From: Thecamonas trahens ATCC 50062
Taxonomy: Eukaryota > Apusozoa > Apusomonadida > Apusomonadidae
Length of the DNA: 64,000 bases
Assembly: GCF_000142905.1 (NCBI RefSeq)
Contig: NW_013657610.1
Span: 8,278 to 72,277 of the forward strand
Direction: 5' to 3'
How positions within the stretch are numbered: the stretch's first letter is position 1; each line of letters begins with the position of its first letter. The notes below the pieces were generated by a model that had not been told where the DNA came from, searched no databases, and worked only from the letters and a program-made list of their open reading frames with translations. The position numbers were made by a program, and so were the translations under genes. Shown piece by piece: positions 47,411 to 57,088 of this stretch.

Positions 47411-48119
47411 GGTTGTTGTGAGAGAGGGAGAGGGGGGGGGGGGGCTATGAGAGGATCTATTGGTGATGAGATGGGCTACTTTTCTCTGGTGGTGGCATTC
47501 TTCTTGCTTGTGGATGTGTGGTCTGGATGGTGGTGCCATAGACGATGACGATGATGAACCGCTTGCGACTGACAGTGTGTGTAGAGCGGAGAGCAGCCAT
47601 AAGCTACAGTGTCCGCATCCATCATCACTATGCTCTACACAAGCTATCCATGATGGGCACAGGGGGGGGAAGGGTAGAGTGGCATGGGTTAGTGTGCTGA
47701 TCTTGCTTCTCCTAAGGTCCATGCGCCCCCTTTCTCGTTCGCTGGTCCTCCGATCCATCGCCTCGACCGCTGCCGGACTCGCGGTCTGCGAAGAGCTGGC
47801 ACTTCTGCATGATCTTGGCCTTGGCCTTGCCCTTGACCTTGACCTATCTTCGATCCCGTTCTCGCTCACGCTCACCCTGCACCCACCGCTCTCCCCTCGC
47901 TCGACAACGTTCGCGGCAATGACCTTTCACACCAAAAAAAACGCATTTGCAATTGCAAAAGTGCATTTTTGTGTGACGGCGGAGAATACTGGCGCCACCA
48001 TCAGCATGGGAGAGGGCAGGCAGAGGCGTACTACTACTACTACCGCGAGATACTTAACCTCTCTCGCAGGTTGATCTCGTGCAGGCTTGTAGGCTTGCTA
48101 TCCAGCAGCAACAAAGAGT

Positions 48120-49124
48120 ATGGTCAAGGCGAAGCCCCTGTTGGAGGCGGAGGGGAGGAAGACCGGGTCGAGCGGGCGGAGGAAGAACCGGGGCAAGCGA
48201 TGCACATTCCGGGCCTTCCTGAGCGTCGTTCTCCCACACACCATGGACAATGCGACCAGGGTCAAGAGGAAGCAAGCCCTGACAAATGCCATCAAGAAGG
48301 CGGCAGGCGGCAAGGGTGAGGCGACCATCGACGAGGTGCACAGCGGCATGAAGGAGTTCCTTATGGCTGACAGGTCGGCGACGGCACAGTACGCAGCTCG
48401 GAAGCTTACACCGAACATGTGTCTCGCCATGGCCCGGTGCTACGCCTTTGAGCCGAGCACGCGATCGGAGGACAACTCGTCCACCAGCAACGTGAATGAC
48501 GACAAGCGTCGGGCGCGAGCCCTGGAGCAGACGGAGAGGGACCGCATCAAGATCAACACGCTGATGGGCGAGACAGTCACTCGGTATCACAAGACCAACC
48601 AGGCCAAGGTCAACCGCGAGAAAACCAAGGACAAATACGCCGGCAAGGACGTGAGCGCCATCGAAGATGCCCTGGCGCCGACCATTGACGATGTGACCAC
48701 GTCGATGAAAGCGATGGAGGAGTGTGGTGCGGGCGAAGCTGTGGTGTTGCGCAAGGCCGAGATGATGACCATCGACTTGCCGCTGGCAGAGCCATCGAGC
48801 AGCGACTCGAGCTCGACCTCATCCGTCGCGTCCTGTGCGGATACGCTGCTGCAGCCGACATGGTCGGACAAAGCTGGGGGGCTGTACAACGAGGTGCTGC
48901 CCGGGCTGATGACGCAGGATGCGATGTACGGCCAGCAGTTTTGCCTGCCACCGATTATCCATGGGTGCGAGTCGAGTCTTCTTAGACGAGCTAGTCCTGT
49001 AGCCGATGCGATGACGGTCGCTGCAGGCGTGGGCACTGATTGGTGCTACAATCTAGATCTGATCGAGTCTGAGGATGAGTCGAACAACAGCGACAACAGC
49101 ACGGTGCTCTCGTATCTCAAGTAG
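48120..49124 (+). CDS. Hypothetical protein
   Basis: 334 residues from ATG 48120. An in-frame ATG at 48243 lies in a CCCACACACC-ATGG context like that before the deubiquitinase gene and would give 293 residues (MDNATRVKRKQALTNAIKKA). I do not recognise a family. The N-terminal half is basic and helical, with a Lys/Arg-rich start; the middle has a charged helix (KRRARALEQTERDRIKINTL) and then Ser-rich and acidic stretches. The C-terminus is acidic (ESEDESNNSDNS). This composition would suit a nuclear regulatory protein but gives no specific function. Its promoter region is shared with Hsp70. Confidence 0.6.
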   Translation: MVKAKPLLEAEGRKTGSSGRRKNRGKRCTFRAFLSVVLPHTMDNATRVKRKQALTNAIKKAAGGKGEATIDEVHSGMKEFLMADRSATAQYAARKLTPNMCLAMARCYAFEPSTRSEDNSSTSNVNDDKRRARALEQTERDRIKINTLMGETVTRYHKTNQAKVNREKTKDKYAGKDVSAIEDALAPTIDDVTTSMKAMEECGAGEAVVLRKAEMMTIDLPLAEPSSSDSSSTSSVASCADTLLQPTWSDKAGGLYNEVLPGLMTQDAMYGQQFCLPPIIHGCESSLLRRASPVADAMTVAAGVGTDWCYNLDLIESEDESNNSDNSTVLSYLK

Positions 49125-49696
<572 letters not shown>

Positions 49697-52600
49697 ATGG
49701 GACGGCGCAACCGACGACGGCGCAAGAACGGGCGGCGACAGCAGCAGAGCTTTGGAGCATGGGCGAGTGGCGGTGGGCAGTCGGGCAGGACGAGTCAGCA
49801 GACGTCGACAACGAGCTGGCGGAGTCATACCAAAGTCACTGACGACACACTCCGAGCTGCCTTTCGTCTTGCTCGCCCTGCTTGCGGTGAGCTGGCAGTT
49901 GGGCAAGTCGATCGGTCCGAGAAAATTGCCAGTCATTCGGCGGGCAACTGTGCTGCCTCTCCGAATTGTTTGATGAATCTGGCCTCCATCCCCAAGTCGA
50001 TGACCGGCAAGTCGTCGATGGCCGGCCAGTCGGCGGGAAAGGGCGGCAAGGGGAAGAATGCAGCGAACAAGACAAAGCTGGCAGGAGGGACAAGTGGGTG
50101 CGGACGAGTCCGGAGTGATGCCATCGCGTTTATGGGCTTGGAGAACCTGGGCGCGACGTGCTACATGAACTCGCTGTTGCAGACCTTGTTCATGAACGAA
50201 GGCTTTACCAGCGGCTTGCTGGCCGCCCAAGTCAAGAATCCGGTTCTCGCCGAGCTCCAGCTTGTCCTTGCTCATCTGGTGGTGGACAAGCGGGTATCGC
50301 TGCGGCCAGAGGGCCTTGTCTCTGCCCTTGATCTCGCTCCGCGCGTCCAGCAGGACGCCCATGAGTTCTTCAAGCTCCTCATACACTTTCTGGACAACAC
50401 TCTCAAGAGCGGCGACGGACCGGAGAGTGTGCGCAATCTTGTGGAGGAGACCTTTGCCGGCCTCCTTGCCTACCACACCGTCTGCGAGGGCTGCGGCACG
50501 GATCGCGAGCGGACCGAGCCGTTCTACGAGATTGAGCTCAATCTGCTGGGCGAGGAGCGGAGCTTGGGCGGGCTCATCGAGCAGTACCTGGCGCCAGAAA
50601 CGCTCGACGGTGACAACAAGTACCTCTGCTCGCAGTGCGAGAGCAAGCAAGTCGCCTCGCGCTTCCTCACCCTCAATGAGCTCCCGCGGGTCCTCAACGT
50701 CCAGCTGCTGCGCTTTGTGTACGACGTGGCGACGGGCCGCAAGAAGAAAGTCCACTACGTCATCAACTTTCCGCACGAGCTCGATATGAGCGCGTACGTG
50801 GCGAGCGGCGTCGGCGGGGTGTACCGGCTGCGGGCGGTCGTCGTCCACATCGGGTCAACTGCCAACGGCGGGCACTACGTGACCCACGCGCGCGGACGCA
50901 GCGGCGACGCGCGATGGTGGAAGTTCAACGACTCGCGGGTGAGCGTGCTCGAGGAGCACGCGGTCGGATACGAGGCGCCGTCATCGCTCTCGGCCAAGGG
51001 CAAGGCACTGCTCCGGTCCGCCCCGGCCGGCACCTCGTCGTCGCACAACGCATACATGCTGGTCTATGAGCGCGTCGACGGACCGACGGCGAGTGAGACC
51101 GTGCCCGGGATTGTGGTGCCGGATGAGCTCTTTGCGCAAACGCTAGGCCACGGGGCGGTGGTCGACACTACCGGCCTGCTTGCCACCGAGTCGGGCGCGA
51201 GCCGCGCGGCTGCGGTTGCGAAGCACAATGAGCTTCTCTGCAACGTGTTTGAGATCGGGGCGCCCGCTGTAAGCGACGACGCGCCGGGCGCAGCGGCGCG
51301 GTATGTGTCGCGGGCATGGCTCGGCGAGCTCGCGTCTGCCTTTGACGGCAGCGAGGTGCCGCCGATGGACAATTCGGGACTCGAGTGCGAACACGGCCTG
51401 GTCTCGCCGGAGCGGGCGTCGGCGATGAAGCGGCTGAGTGTCGAGGCGTTTGATGCGCTGCTTGCGGCGTACGGCGGCGGGCCTGTGTTTACCCAGGACG
51501 ACCTCTGCGTGCGGTGCGTCGAGGCTGCCTGCCGGCAGCAGAGCGAGGAGGTGGCAATGCTCGAGGCAAAGCGGGCCATTGCCTCGCGGCTGGACCCCGG
51601 CGGGGCCGACACGGACGCGGTGCTGGTGTCGCGGGCGTGGGTGACGGCGTGGCGGGCGGCCAAGAGCTACGAGGCGCTGATGAGCCTCGAGCCGCAGATC
51701 AACATCGACATCCTGTGCGAGCATGGCCAGCTGCAGATGCAGACGTCCAAGACGCGGCGACTCTCGCGGATGGCGTGGGACTACTTTGTGGGTCTTGTGG
51801 GTGACCGCAGCGCCCAGCCGCCGACGATGATATCTGCCGATGCCGAGCCGTGCGCCGAGTGCCGCGGCGAGGCAGCGAGCGTGAAGGAGGCATTGGCGGC
51901 TGAGCGTGGGGTGCGAGCGAACGAGCGGAGTGCGTTTGCCGCCGTCTTTACCCTCCTTGCCGGCGGCAAGCGGGCCAAGAGCCGGCGCAACATCGAGTGG
52001 CAGGTGGGCGAGAGCGCGGCAGCGAGCGGCGGCAAGCTCGTTCCGACTCCGCTCTCGTGGCTCCATGCGTGGAAGGCGTACCTGCTTGATGCAAGTGCGC
52101 CGGGCCCAGGCCCGCTCTCGCTTGATGAGCTGCGATGCGAGGAGCACGGCGGCCTGACGTACGCGCCGTGGCATGCGGCGGAGAATGATGGCCTGGTGTA
52201 CCGTCTGGTCAAGGCCAAGCTTGTGGAGGGGCTCGCAGCCATCCACGGAAGCGTCGGTGAGATTGTGGCGCTGGCGCAGGGAGCCACCGCGAGCGAGGCC
52301 GTGTGCGCGGCGTGCTCTGAGGCGCGTGTGGCGGCTATCGAGGCGGCGCAGTTTGTGTACGACAAGGCAAACGTGCGGATCAAGTTTGAGCGGGAGGTGA
52401 CGAGCGGGCGCAAGGGCGGCGGGCGGCGCGGGCGGCGTGGGCCGCAGGTCCGAACGGTGGCGTCATCGGTGGAGCTCTCGGTCGGATCGAACATGACTCT
52501 GGCCACCTTTCGCCTGATGGTCTTTCAGCGGACAGACATTGCGCCTGCGCTCCAACGGCTGGTGGTAGAGAGCGGGACGGAGGCCGGTCGTGTGATCGGA

Positions 52601-52852
52601 GGCGGCGACGAAGAGGTCGTAACGCTCGAGAATGCCCGGATCGTGCCCAAGACCGTCCTCCGCCTCGCACGGCGTCCAGCAAGCGAGCTCTCCGAGGACG
52701 AGCTGGCGAGCGTGCGCCAGTTGAAGGCGGCCAAGGCGAGCAAGAAGGACGTATCGGATGGGAAGAGCAGCGGGTATGTGGAGACTGGCTTTGCCGCCAC
52801 CAAGCTGTCCGGCCTCGCCCCAGGAGGTCCTGACTTTGACCTTGATGAGTAA
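49697..52852 (+). CDS. USP48-like ubiquitin-specific protease
   Basis: 1,051 residues from ATG 49697, close to human USP48 (1,035). A basic N-terminus is followed by a conserved GNCAASPNCLMNLASIP, similar to the short Cys motif of USP48/plant UBP26 upstream of the catalytic core. The Cys box is GLENLGATCYMNSLLQ; the core continues with RVQQDAHEFFKLL, a zinc-binding pair CEGCG / CSQCE, and the His box NGGHYVTHAR with WWKFNDSRV. Three DUSP-like modules follow, each around a YVSRAWL / VSRAWVTAW / PLSWLHAWK strand and an EHG..C cluster, then a C-terminal ubiquitin-like fold (about 52440-52670). In animals and plants this type acts on nuclear ubiquitin, including histone H2A/H2B. No intron is needed. 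Confidence 0.9.
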   Translation: MGRRNRRRRKNGRRQQQSFGAWASGGGQSGRTSQQTSTTSWRSHTKVTDDTLRAAFRLARPACGELAVGQVDRSEKIASHSAGNCAASPNCLMNLASIPKSMTGKSSMAGQSAGKGGKGKNAANKTKLAGGTSGCGRVRSDAIAFMGLENLGATCYMNSLLQTLFMNEGFTSGLLAAQVKNPVLAELQLVLAHLVVDKRVSLRPEGLVSALDLAPRVQQDAHEFFKLLIHFLDNTLKSGDGPESVRNLVEETFAGLLAYHTVCEGCGTDRERTEPFYEIELNLLGEERSLGGLIEQYLAPETLDGDNKYLCSQCESKQVASRFLTLNELPRVLNVQLLRFVYDVATGRKKKVHYVINFPHELDMSAYVASGVGGVYRLRAVVVHIGSTANGGHYVTHARGRSGDARWWKFNDSRVSVLEEHAVGYEAPSSLSAKGKALLRSAPAGTSSSHNAYMLVYERVDGPTASETVPGIVVPDELFAQTLGHGAVVDTTGLLATESGASRAAAVAKHNELLCNVFEIGAPAVSDDAPGAAARYVSRAWLGELASAFDGSEVPPMDNSGLECEHGLVSPERASAMKRLSVEAFDALLAAYGGGPVFTQDDLCVRCVEAACRQQSEEVAMLEAKRAIASRLDPGGADTDAVLVSRAWVTAWRAAKSYEALMSLEPQINIDILCEHGQLQMQTSKTRRLSRMAWDYFVGLVGDRSAQPPTMISADAEPCAECRGEAASVKEALAAERGVRANERSAFAAVFTLLAGGKRAKSRRNIEWQVGESAAASGGKLVPTPLSWLHAWKAYLLDASAPGPGPLSLDELRCEEHGGLTYAPWHAAENDGLVYRLVKAKLVEGLAAIHGSVGEIVALAQGATASEAVCAACSEARVAAIEAAQFVYDKANVRIKFEREVTSGRKGGGRRGRRGPQVRTVASSVELSVGSNMTLATFRLMVFQRTDIAPALQRLVVESGTEAGRVIGGGDEEVVTLENARIVPKTVLRLARRPASELSEDELASVRQLKAAKASKKDVSDGKSSGYVETGFAATKLSGLAPGGPDFDLDE

Positions 52853-53085
52853 CACACACACACCGAATGCTCCACCATGATCTCCACCGCATCACCCTCA
52901 GCCACAAACACCATCAGCCGCATCACCATCAGCAGCATCTCCCGCCCTACAGCAGAAAGTTTTGATCGCGACCGGCGAGCGGGCGGCGGGCGGCGGGTGG
53001 CGGGTGGTGTAGCCGGCGAGCGGGCGGTGGAGCCGGCGGTGATTCGGGCGACTCGGTGACTCGACGATTTGAGCGACAGCGACTT

Positions 53086-53119
<34 letters not shown>

Positions 53120-53210
53120 TACGGGCCTGACCACGACGACGTTGACGACGACCACCCCACCCGCCCCCCCACCCCCACCCCCACCCCTACACACACACAC
53201 ACACACACAC
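52853..53210. other. Intergenic region with GAC and CA runs
   Basis: About 360 bp between two plus-strand genes. It holds GCGGGCGG repeats (52975-53035), a GAC run (53083-53122), a C-rich stretch and a CA run (53190-53210) ending at the next ATG. Confidence 0.8.
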
Positions 53211-54086
53211 ATGAGCACACCAAGTGGGACAACTGAAGCAGCGACGCCGCACCCTGCGCCGCCGCTGCGGTCGTTTGCAGGGCGAGTGAAGGCCTTCCAC
53301 GAGCGGGCGGAGCGAGTGGTCAGCGGAGGAGGAGGAGGAGGAGAGATGGAGACGGGCATGGGTGGGATGATGGAGGGGAAAACGGAGGAGGGGGGCAAGA
53401 GCAAGGAATTGAAGTTGAATGTTCCCGAGAGTGAAAAAAGTGCCATTCAACTGGTGCGACAGGTGGAGAAGACGGTGCCCAATGGAGAAGATCTGGAAGA
53501 TGGAACGTGGCTGGCTCTCGTCACAGGTGTGCTCCAGGGCGTGGCGGCATCTGGCTCGCAGCCCTTTCCCTGGCCACACCTCCGATCACTCCTCGCTGCT
53601 GTGGTTGTGGAACGCGGCGCTGCCTTTTATGCCGCTGTGGCCGATACCGATGACTCCCGCAGGGGCCACTCGTACAGCGACAAGATCGCCACCATTGTGG
53701 CCCTGCTGTACGAGTTTGATGATACTCCCTTTACCATCCAGCGCCTGGCCGAGCTCCTCCTCTCGCCGCGGGCGCTTTACACTTCGACGCGCAAGTGGCT
53801 CAACGCCGTGACCAAGGCCGTCACTGTCTCGTCCGTCGCTCCCGGCGGCGCCTTTCCTGCCGATCCACCCAAGATGCTCGACGGTGAGCCGTCGCCGTTA
53901 CCGCCTGATGTGGCTGCTGCACGGGCGAGCGTGCTGGCCGGCGAGAGTGGCGGCGAGTTTGTGGTTGAGGCCCACATCCCGCATGCGTCCTCAGCGCCAT
54001 CGCCACAGGGCGGGGCATCAACGCCTGTGGAAGCCCATCACGAGAACGAAGCGGCTGTGGCGGCGCCCGAGGGCGTGTCTGGCTGA
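53211..54086 (+). CDS. PPP4R2-like regulatory subunit of protein phosphatase 4
   Basis: 291 residues from ATG 53211, which follows a (CA)n leader. The diagnostic block is TPFTIQRLAELLLSPRALY followed by a TxKWLNAVTKAV helix, very close to PFTIQRLCELLT.P..Y of animal and fungal PPP4R2. Upstream, PFPWPHLRSLLAAVV matches the other conserved helix (ATG..PFPW..L), and LLYEFDDTPFT joins the two. The family targets the PP4 catalytic subunit in DNA-damage recovery, centrosome function and splicing. The N-terminus (Ala/Pro and Gly-run) and the C-terminus (acidic/Ser-rich) are low complexity, as in other members, though it is shorter than the human protein. Confidence 0.85.
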   Translation: MSTPSGTTEAATPHPAPPLRSFAGRVKAFHERAERVVSGGGGGGEMETGMGGMMEGKTEEGGKSKELKLNVPESEKSAIQLVRQVEKTVPNGEDLEDGTWLALVTGVLQGVAASGSQPFPWPHLRSLLAAVVVERGAAFYAAVADTDDSRRGHSYSDKIATIVALLYEFDDTPFTIQRLAELLLSPRALYTSTRKWLNAVTKAVTVSSVAPGGAFPADPPKMLDGEPSPLPPDVAAARASVLAGESGGEFVVEAHIPHASSAPSPQGGASTPVEAHHENEAAVAAPEGVSG

Positions 54087-54319
54087 ATAAAGCCAAGTTG
54101 TAGCCGGGTCACGGTATCATCGTCGTGGTTGTTGTGGTTGTCGTGGTGGTCGGTATCATCATGGTCACCTCCATCACCCCCCAGCCCCAACATGGTCATG
54201 GTCACCCCCCAGCCCCATCATGGTCATGGTCATCCCCCAGCCCCATCACCCCCATCACCTCCATCATCATCACCCCCATCACCCCCATCATGGCCACCCC
54301 CATCACCCCCATCATCATA
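54087..54319. repeat. GTGGTCATCATGGT / CCCCATCA array up to the gap
   Basis: After ~40 bp of 3' flank, repeats of ATGGTCATGG and CACCCCCATCA fill the stretch to the N run, another member of the CAT-based family. It probably caused the assembly gap. Confidence 0.9.
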
Positions 54320-54550
54320 NNNNNNNNNNNNNNNNNNNNNNNNNNNNNNNNNNNNNNNNNNNNNNNNNNNNNNNNNNNNNNNNNNNNNNNNNNNNNNNNN
54401 NNNNNNNNNNNNNNNNNNNNNNNNNNNNNNNNNNNNNNNNNNNNNNNNNNNNNNNNNNNNNNNNNNNNNNNNNNNNNNNNNNNNNNNNNNNNNNNNNNNN
54501 NNNNNNNNNNNNNNNNNNNNNNNNNNNNNNNNNNNNNNNNNNNNNNNNNN
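54320..54550. other. Assembly gap (231 N)
   Basis: Run of N hiding the 5' end of the following coiled-coil gene. Confidence 0.99.
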
Positions 54551-54966
54551 AGCAACCCCCCCCAACCCCCCAACCTCTACTTTGCGCATACTACGCTTGC
54601 GCAGCCCCCAGCCAAGCCACTGGTGGAGCACCTGGAGCGCAAGGCGCGTGCCGAGGCGGCCGAGTCGGACAAGCTGAGGAAGGAGGTGAAGGCGCTCAAG
54701 GGACGGATGATGAGTTTGGAAGGAATGGTGGCCGAAGAGAAGGAAGAGAATCGCAAGTGGCGACAACGATGGTCACACGATCAAGATACCATATACTCGT
54801 TGAAGAAGCATCTGAGAGAGGTTCAGATGGCAACGGCCGCAGCATCATCATCGTCATCATCATCATATTCGTATTCATCGTCATCGTTATCGTTGTCTTT
54901 GATTCGTCGTCAGAGTCCTGATCGCCGCTCTGCTGGTCGTCTTGCTGCTGCTGCTGGTGGTGCTGG

Positions 54967-55007
<41 letters not shown>

Positions 55008-56041
55008 GTCATGCCTCGTCGCCTTCTGTGGCCATCTCCGCCACTGGCGCCTCGTTGTCCTCCTCGCCTGTCTCGGCTGCTGCTTCCATGGCACGATCGT
55101 CGGGTGTTGCTTGTTGTGGTGCTGCGGATAAGCTGGTCAAGGCGAGGAGGAAGATCGGCTTGTTGCAGGCGGCGGTGGATGAGGCCAAGGCTGCAAAGGC
55201 ACGGGCTGGGGCGGGATCGGCTGGAGGCGCGAGTGCGCGGGGGTCTGGGGGGGTGAAGCATCATGTCACTGCTGAGGATGATCTGAGGAGTGCTGTTGAG
55301 GCGGCCCAGCGGAAGGCTGCACGCGCCCGTGATGTCGCTGAGGCCCAGGCGCATGCCCGGAAGCGGGCAGAGGCCTCGCTGGCTGCCTCGCGGAACAGGA
55401 TCACCCTGCTGGAAGAGCGCAATGCGGTGCTTGAAGCAAGGGTAAGTAAGCTCCTGGCCTCATCGGCGCAGGCTGCCGAGGAGGCCCGTTTTGAGCGTGA
55501 CATCCTCCGCATGGAGGTCGAGCGTGAACGGCAGCGCAAGGCGCCGTCGCCAGCAGAAGCCCTCCTTCTCATGTACGAGCGCCAGGCCCACTGGCTGGGT
55601 AAGTACAAGGAGATGAAGAATTACGCCCGCGATCTCGAGGCTGAGCTCGACCGCGTGTATGCCGCCCGGGCTGGCGCAGGTCCTCGAGTCGATACCACAA
55701 CCGCGCGACCGTCGACCATGGACGATGACGAGGCCGACAAGGCCGCAGAGGCGGCAACAAGTGCCGCCGCCGCAGAGGCAGGCATCGCCGTGGAGGCCCC
55801 GGCAGTGGAAGACCCCGAGGCCGCAGCGTATGCACGGGCGCAGGCCAAGCTCTTTGAGCGGGTCGGGCGCAGAGGGGGCGGGCGAGGCGGGCGCAGTGGC
55901 AGGAGCGGAGCCGCAGCCGCGGCTGCAGCCGCGGCCGCAAAAGAGGCCGCAGCCACAGAAGCCGCACGCTCATCGATGGGAACATGGATGCAGGGGAGAG
56001 GCCGAGGGAGGGGTCGGCGCGCGAGAGGTCGAGGCAGTTGA
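54551..56041 (+). CDS. Coiled-coil protein, 5' end in gap
   Basis: At least 496 residues; the frame is already open at the end of the gap. A Pro-rich start leads into heptad helices (VEHLERKARAEAAESDK and LRKEVKALKGRMMSLEGM). A poly-Ser/Tyr and poly-Ala linker follows, partly encoded by a CTG run (54955-55003), then more coiled coil (about 55270-55660: ITLLEERNAVLEARVSKLL, ARFERDILRMEVEREREQ-type). The C-terminus is Ala-rich and ends with an RG-rich tail (GRGRGRGRRARGRGS) that could bind RNA. I do not recognise a family; a cytoskeletal or RNP scaffold would fit. A microtubule role is not supported by any motif. Confidence 0.7.
54955..55010 (+). repeat. CTG trinucleotide run coding poly-Ala
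   Basis: About a dozen CTG/GTG triplets, read as GCT (Ala) in the coding frame, within the coiled-coil gene. Confidence 0.9.
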
Positions 56042-56447
56042 TGAGCAGATGAAAGCTGCTCAATGAACGCAGCGTGTCTGTGCGCTGTTTGACGATCACC
56101 GATTCTCTCCCAAAATGATTGCTTTGATGGCACTATGAAGACGTTAGAGATGTGGATACAGACAGCGTCAGGAGAGTGAAGTAAACAAGGTGCGAGGAGC
56201 AGCATAACGTGATTGAGTTGATTGTGTTCAGTGTGCCAGTTGCTGTGCTTGTAATGCTTGCGAAGCAGGTCGCCAGCCGCACTAGGGCGTCATCATGCTT
56301 TCAACCAGTTTCGAACTCAGTACCACAAAATTCAGCCCCATATACAACACCCATCAGCCATCATGACTCCGCTTGTCCACCAACACCACATCACGCCCAA
56401 GGTGTGGCTGCGCACGGTAAGAAGAGGGTGTGGAGGGTGGCAAAAGC

Positions 56448-56457
56448 AAAAAAAAAA
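56448..56457 (-). terminator. RNA polymerase III T-run terminator
   Basis: Ten A on the plus strand, that is T10 on the minus strand, one base past the tRNA 3' end: the expected Pol III stop. Confidence 0.85.
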
Positions 56458-56458
56458 G

Positions 56459-56530
56459 GGGCTCTGCCGGTGATCGAAACCGGGACCTCTTCAACCCTAA
56501 TGAAGAATCATGCCACTAGACCACAGAGCC
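56459..56530 (-). tRNA. tRNA-Pro(AGG)
   Basis: 72 nt on the minus strand, no intron. The acceptor stem GGCTCTG pairs with CAGAGCC (56460-56466 on plus), with C as discriminator. The D-arm region is GTCTAGTGGCAT. The anticodon stem CTTCA/TGAAG encloses loop TTAGGGT, anticodon AGG. The T-arm is CCGGT-TTCGATC-ACCGG. This follows the human tRNA-Pro(AGG) layout closely. A T10 run follows immediately as terminator. Confidence 0.93.
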
Positions 56531-57088
56531 GTAAGCTAACCGATTAGCTTGAAGACGTCGGTCAACTAATTGTCTTTAACTAGCACATTGCGTTCCCCTC
56601 TCCGGACCGATCGACTTGCGCGGCTCTCTTGGGCACACGACACACATCTAGCAACCAGACACTCCCACACAACACTAACAACTAAAAGGTCAAATAGTCC
56701 ATGTGTGCTTGTGGTGTGTTTCTGCTTAAGAACAGTGAAAAGATGGTCCACACGGCTGTGAGGCCAGCAGCCATCCTCCGTCCACCACTCGACGAGCCGA
56801 CCAATTGATGGCAACGATAACTCACGTTGTCTGCTGCTTCACCACCATGACACCGATGATTCCCACCACACCTCCATCCCTTCCATCGCCTTCGCGCCTC
56901 TCTATACTATGATCCCCCTCGCCATTCTTACCTACAATCGTACGATCACATCCTGATCGCATCCTTTACTAATAACCGGCCCATGCCCGGCTTTGACGCG
57001 GCGACTCGCCGAAAAATATGTCCTTTGCCTCTTCCACCCCTCTAACCCCCCCCCCCCCGCCCTCCCCCCGCCTGCCTCATAACTTGAC

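Larger units (their letters stand above)
47067..48119. other. Divergent intergenic region Hsp70 / unknown gene
   Basis: About 1,050 bp. It contains the Hsp70 promoter, purine-rich and T/C-rich runs, a short CCTTGG/CCTTGA repeat near 47815-47845 and a TAC run near 48029-48043. Open frames of up to ~200 codons exist on both strands, but they lack consistent composition or known motifs, so I do not call genes here. Confidence 0.45.
56042..57088. other. Intergenic region containing a minus-strand tRNA
   Basis: About 1,050 bp between two plus-strand genes. Apart from the tRNA at 56459-56530 and a C-rich leader with a C run (57050-57058) before ATG 57089, it holds unique, less GC-rich sequence. 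A short open stretch near 56362-56420 ends at GTAAGA and could be a first exon of something, but nothing downstream supports it. Confidence 0.55.

Noticed and set aside
47460-48074. 204-codon plus-strand frame between Hsp70 and the unknown gene
   Set aside because: Mixed low-complexity composition, no motif, and it runs through short repeats.
56362-56440. Possible short first exon ending at GTAAGA
   Set aside because: No matching downstream exon or recognisable protein; the tRNA lies directly after it on the other strand.
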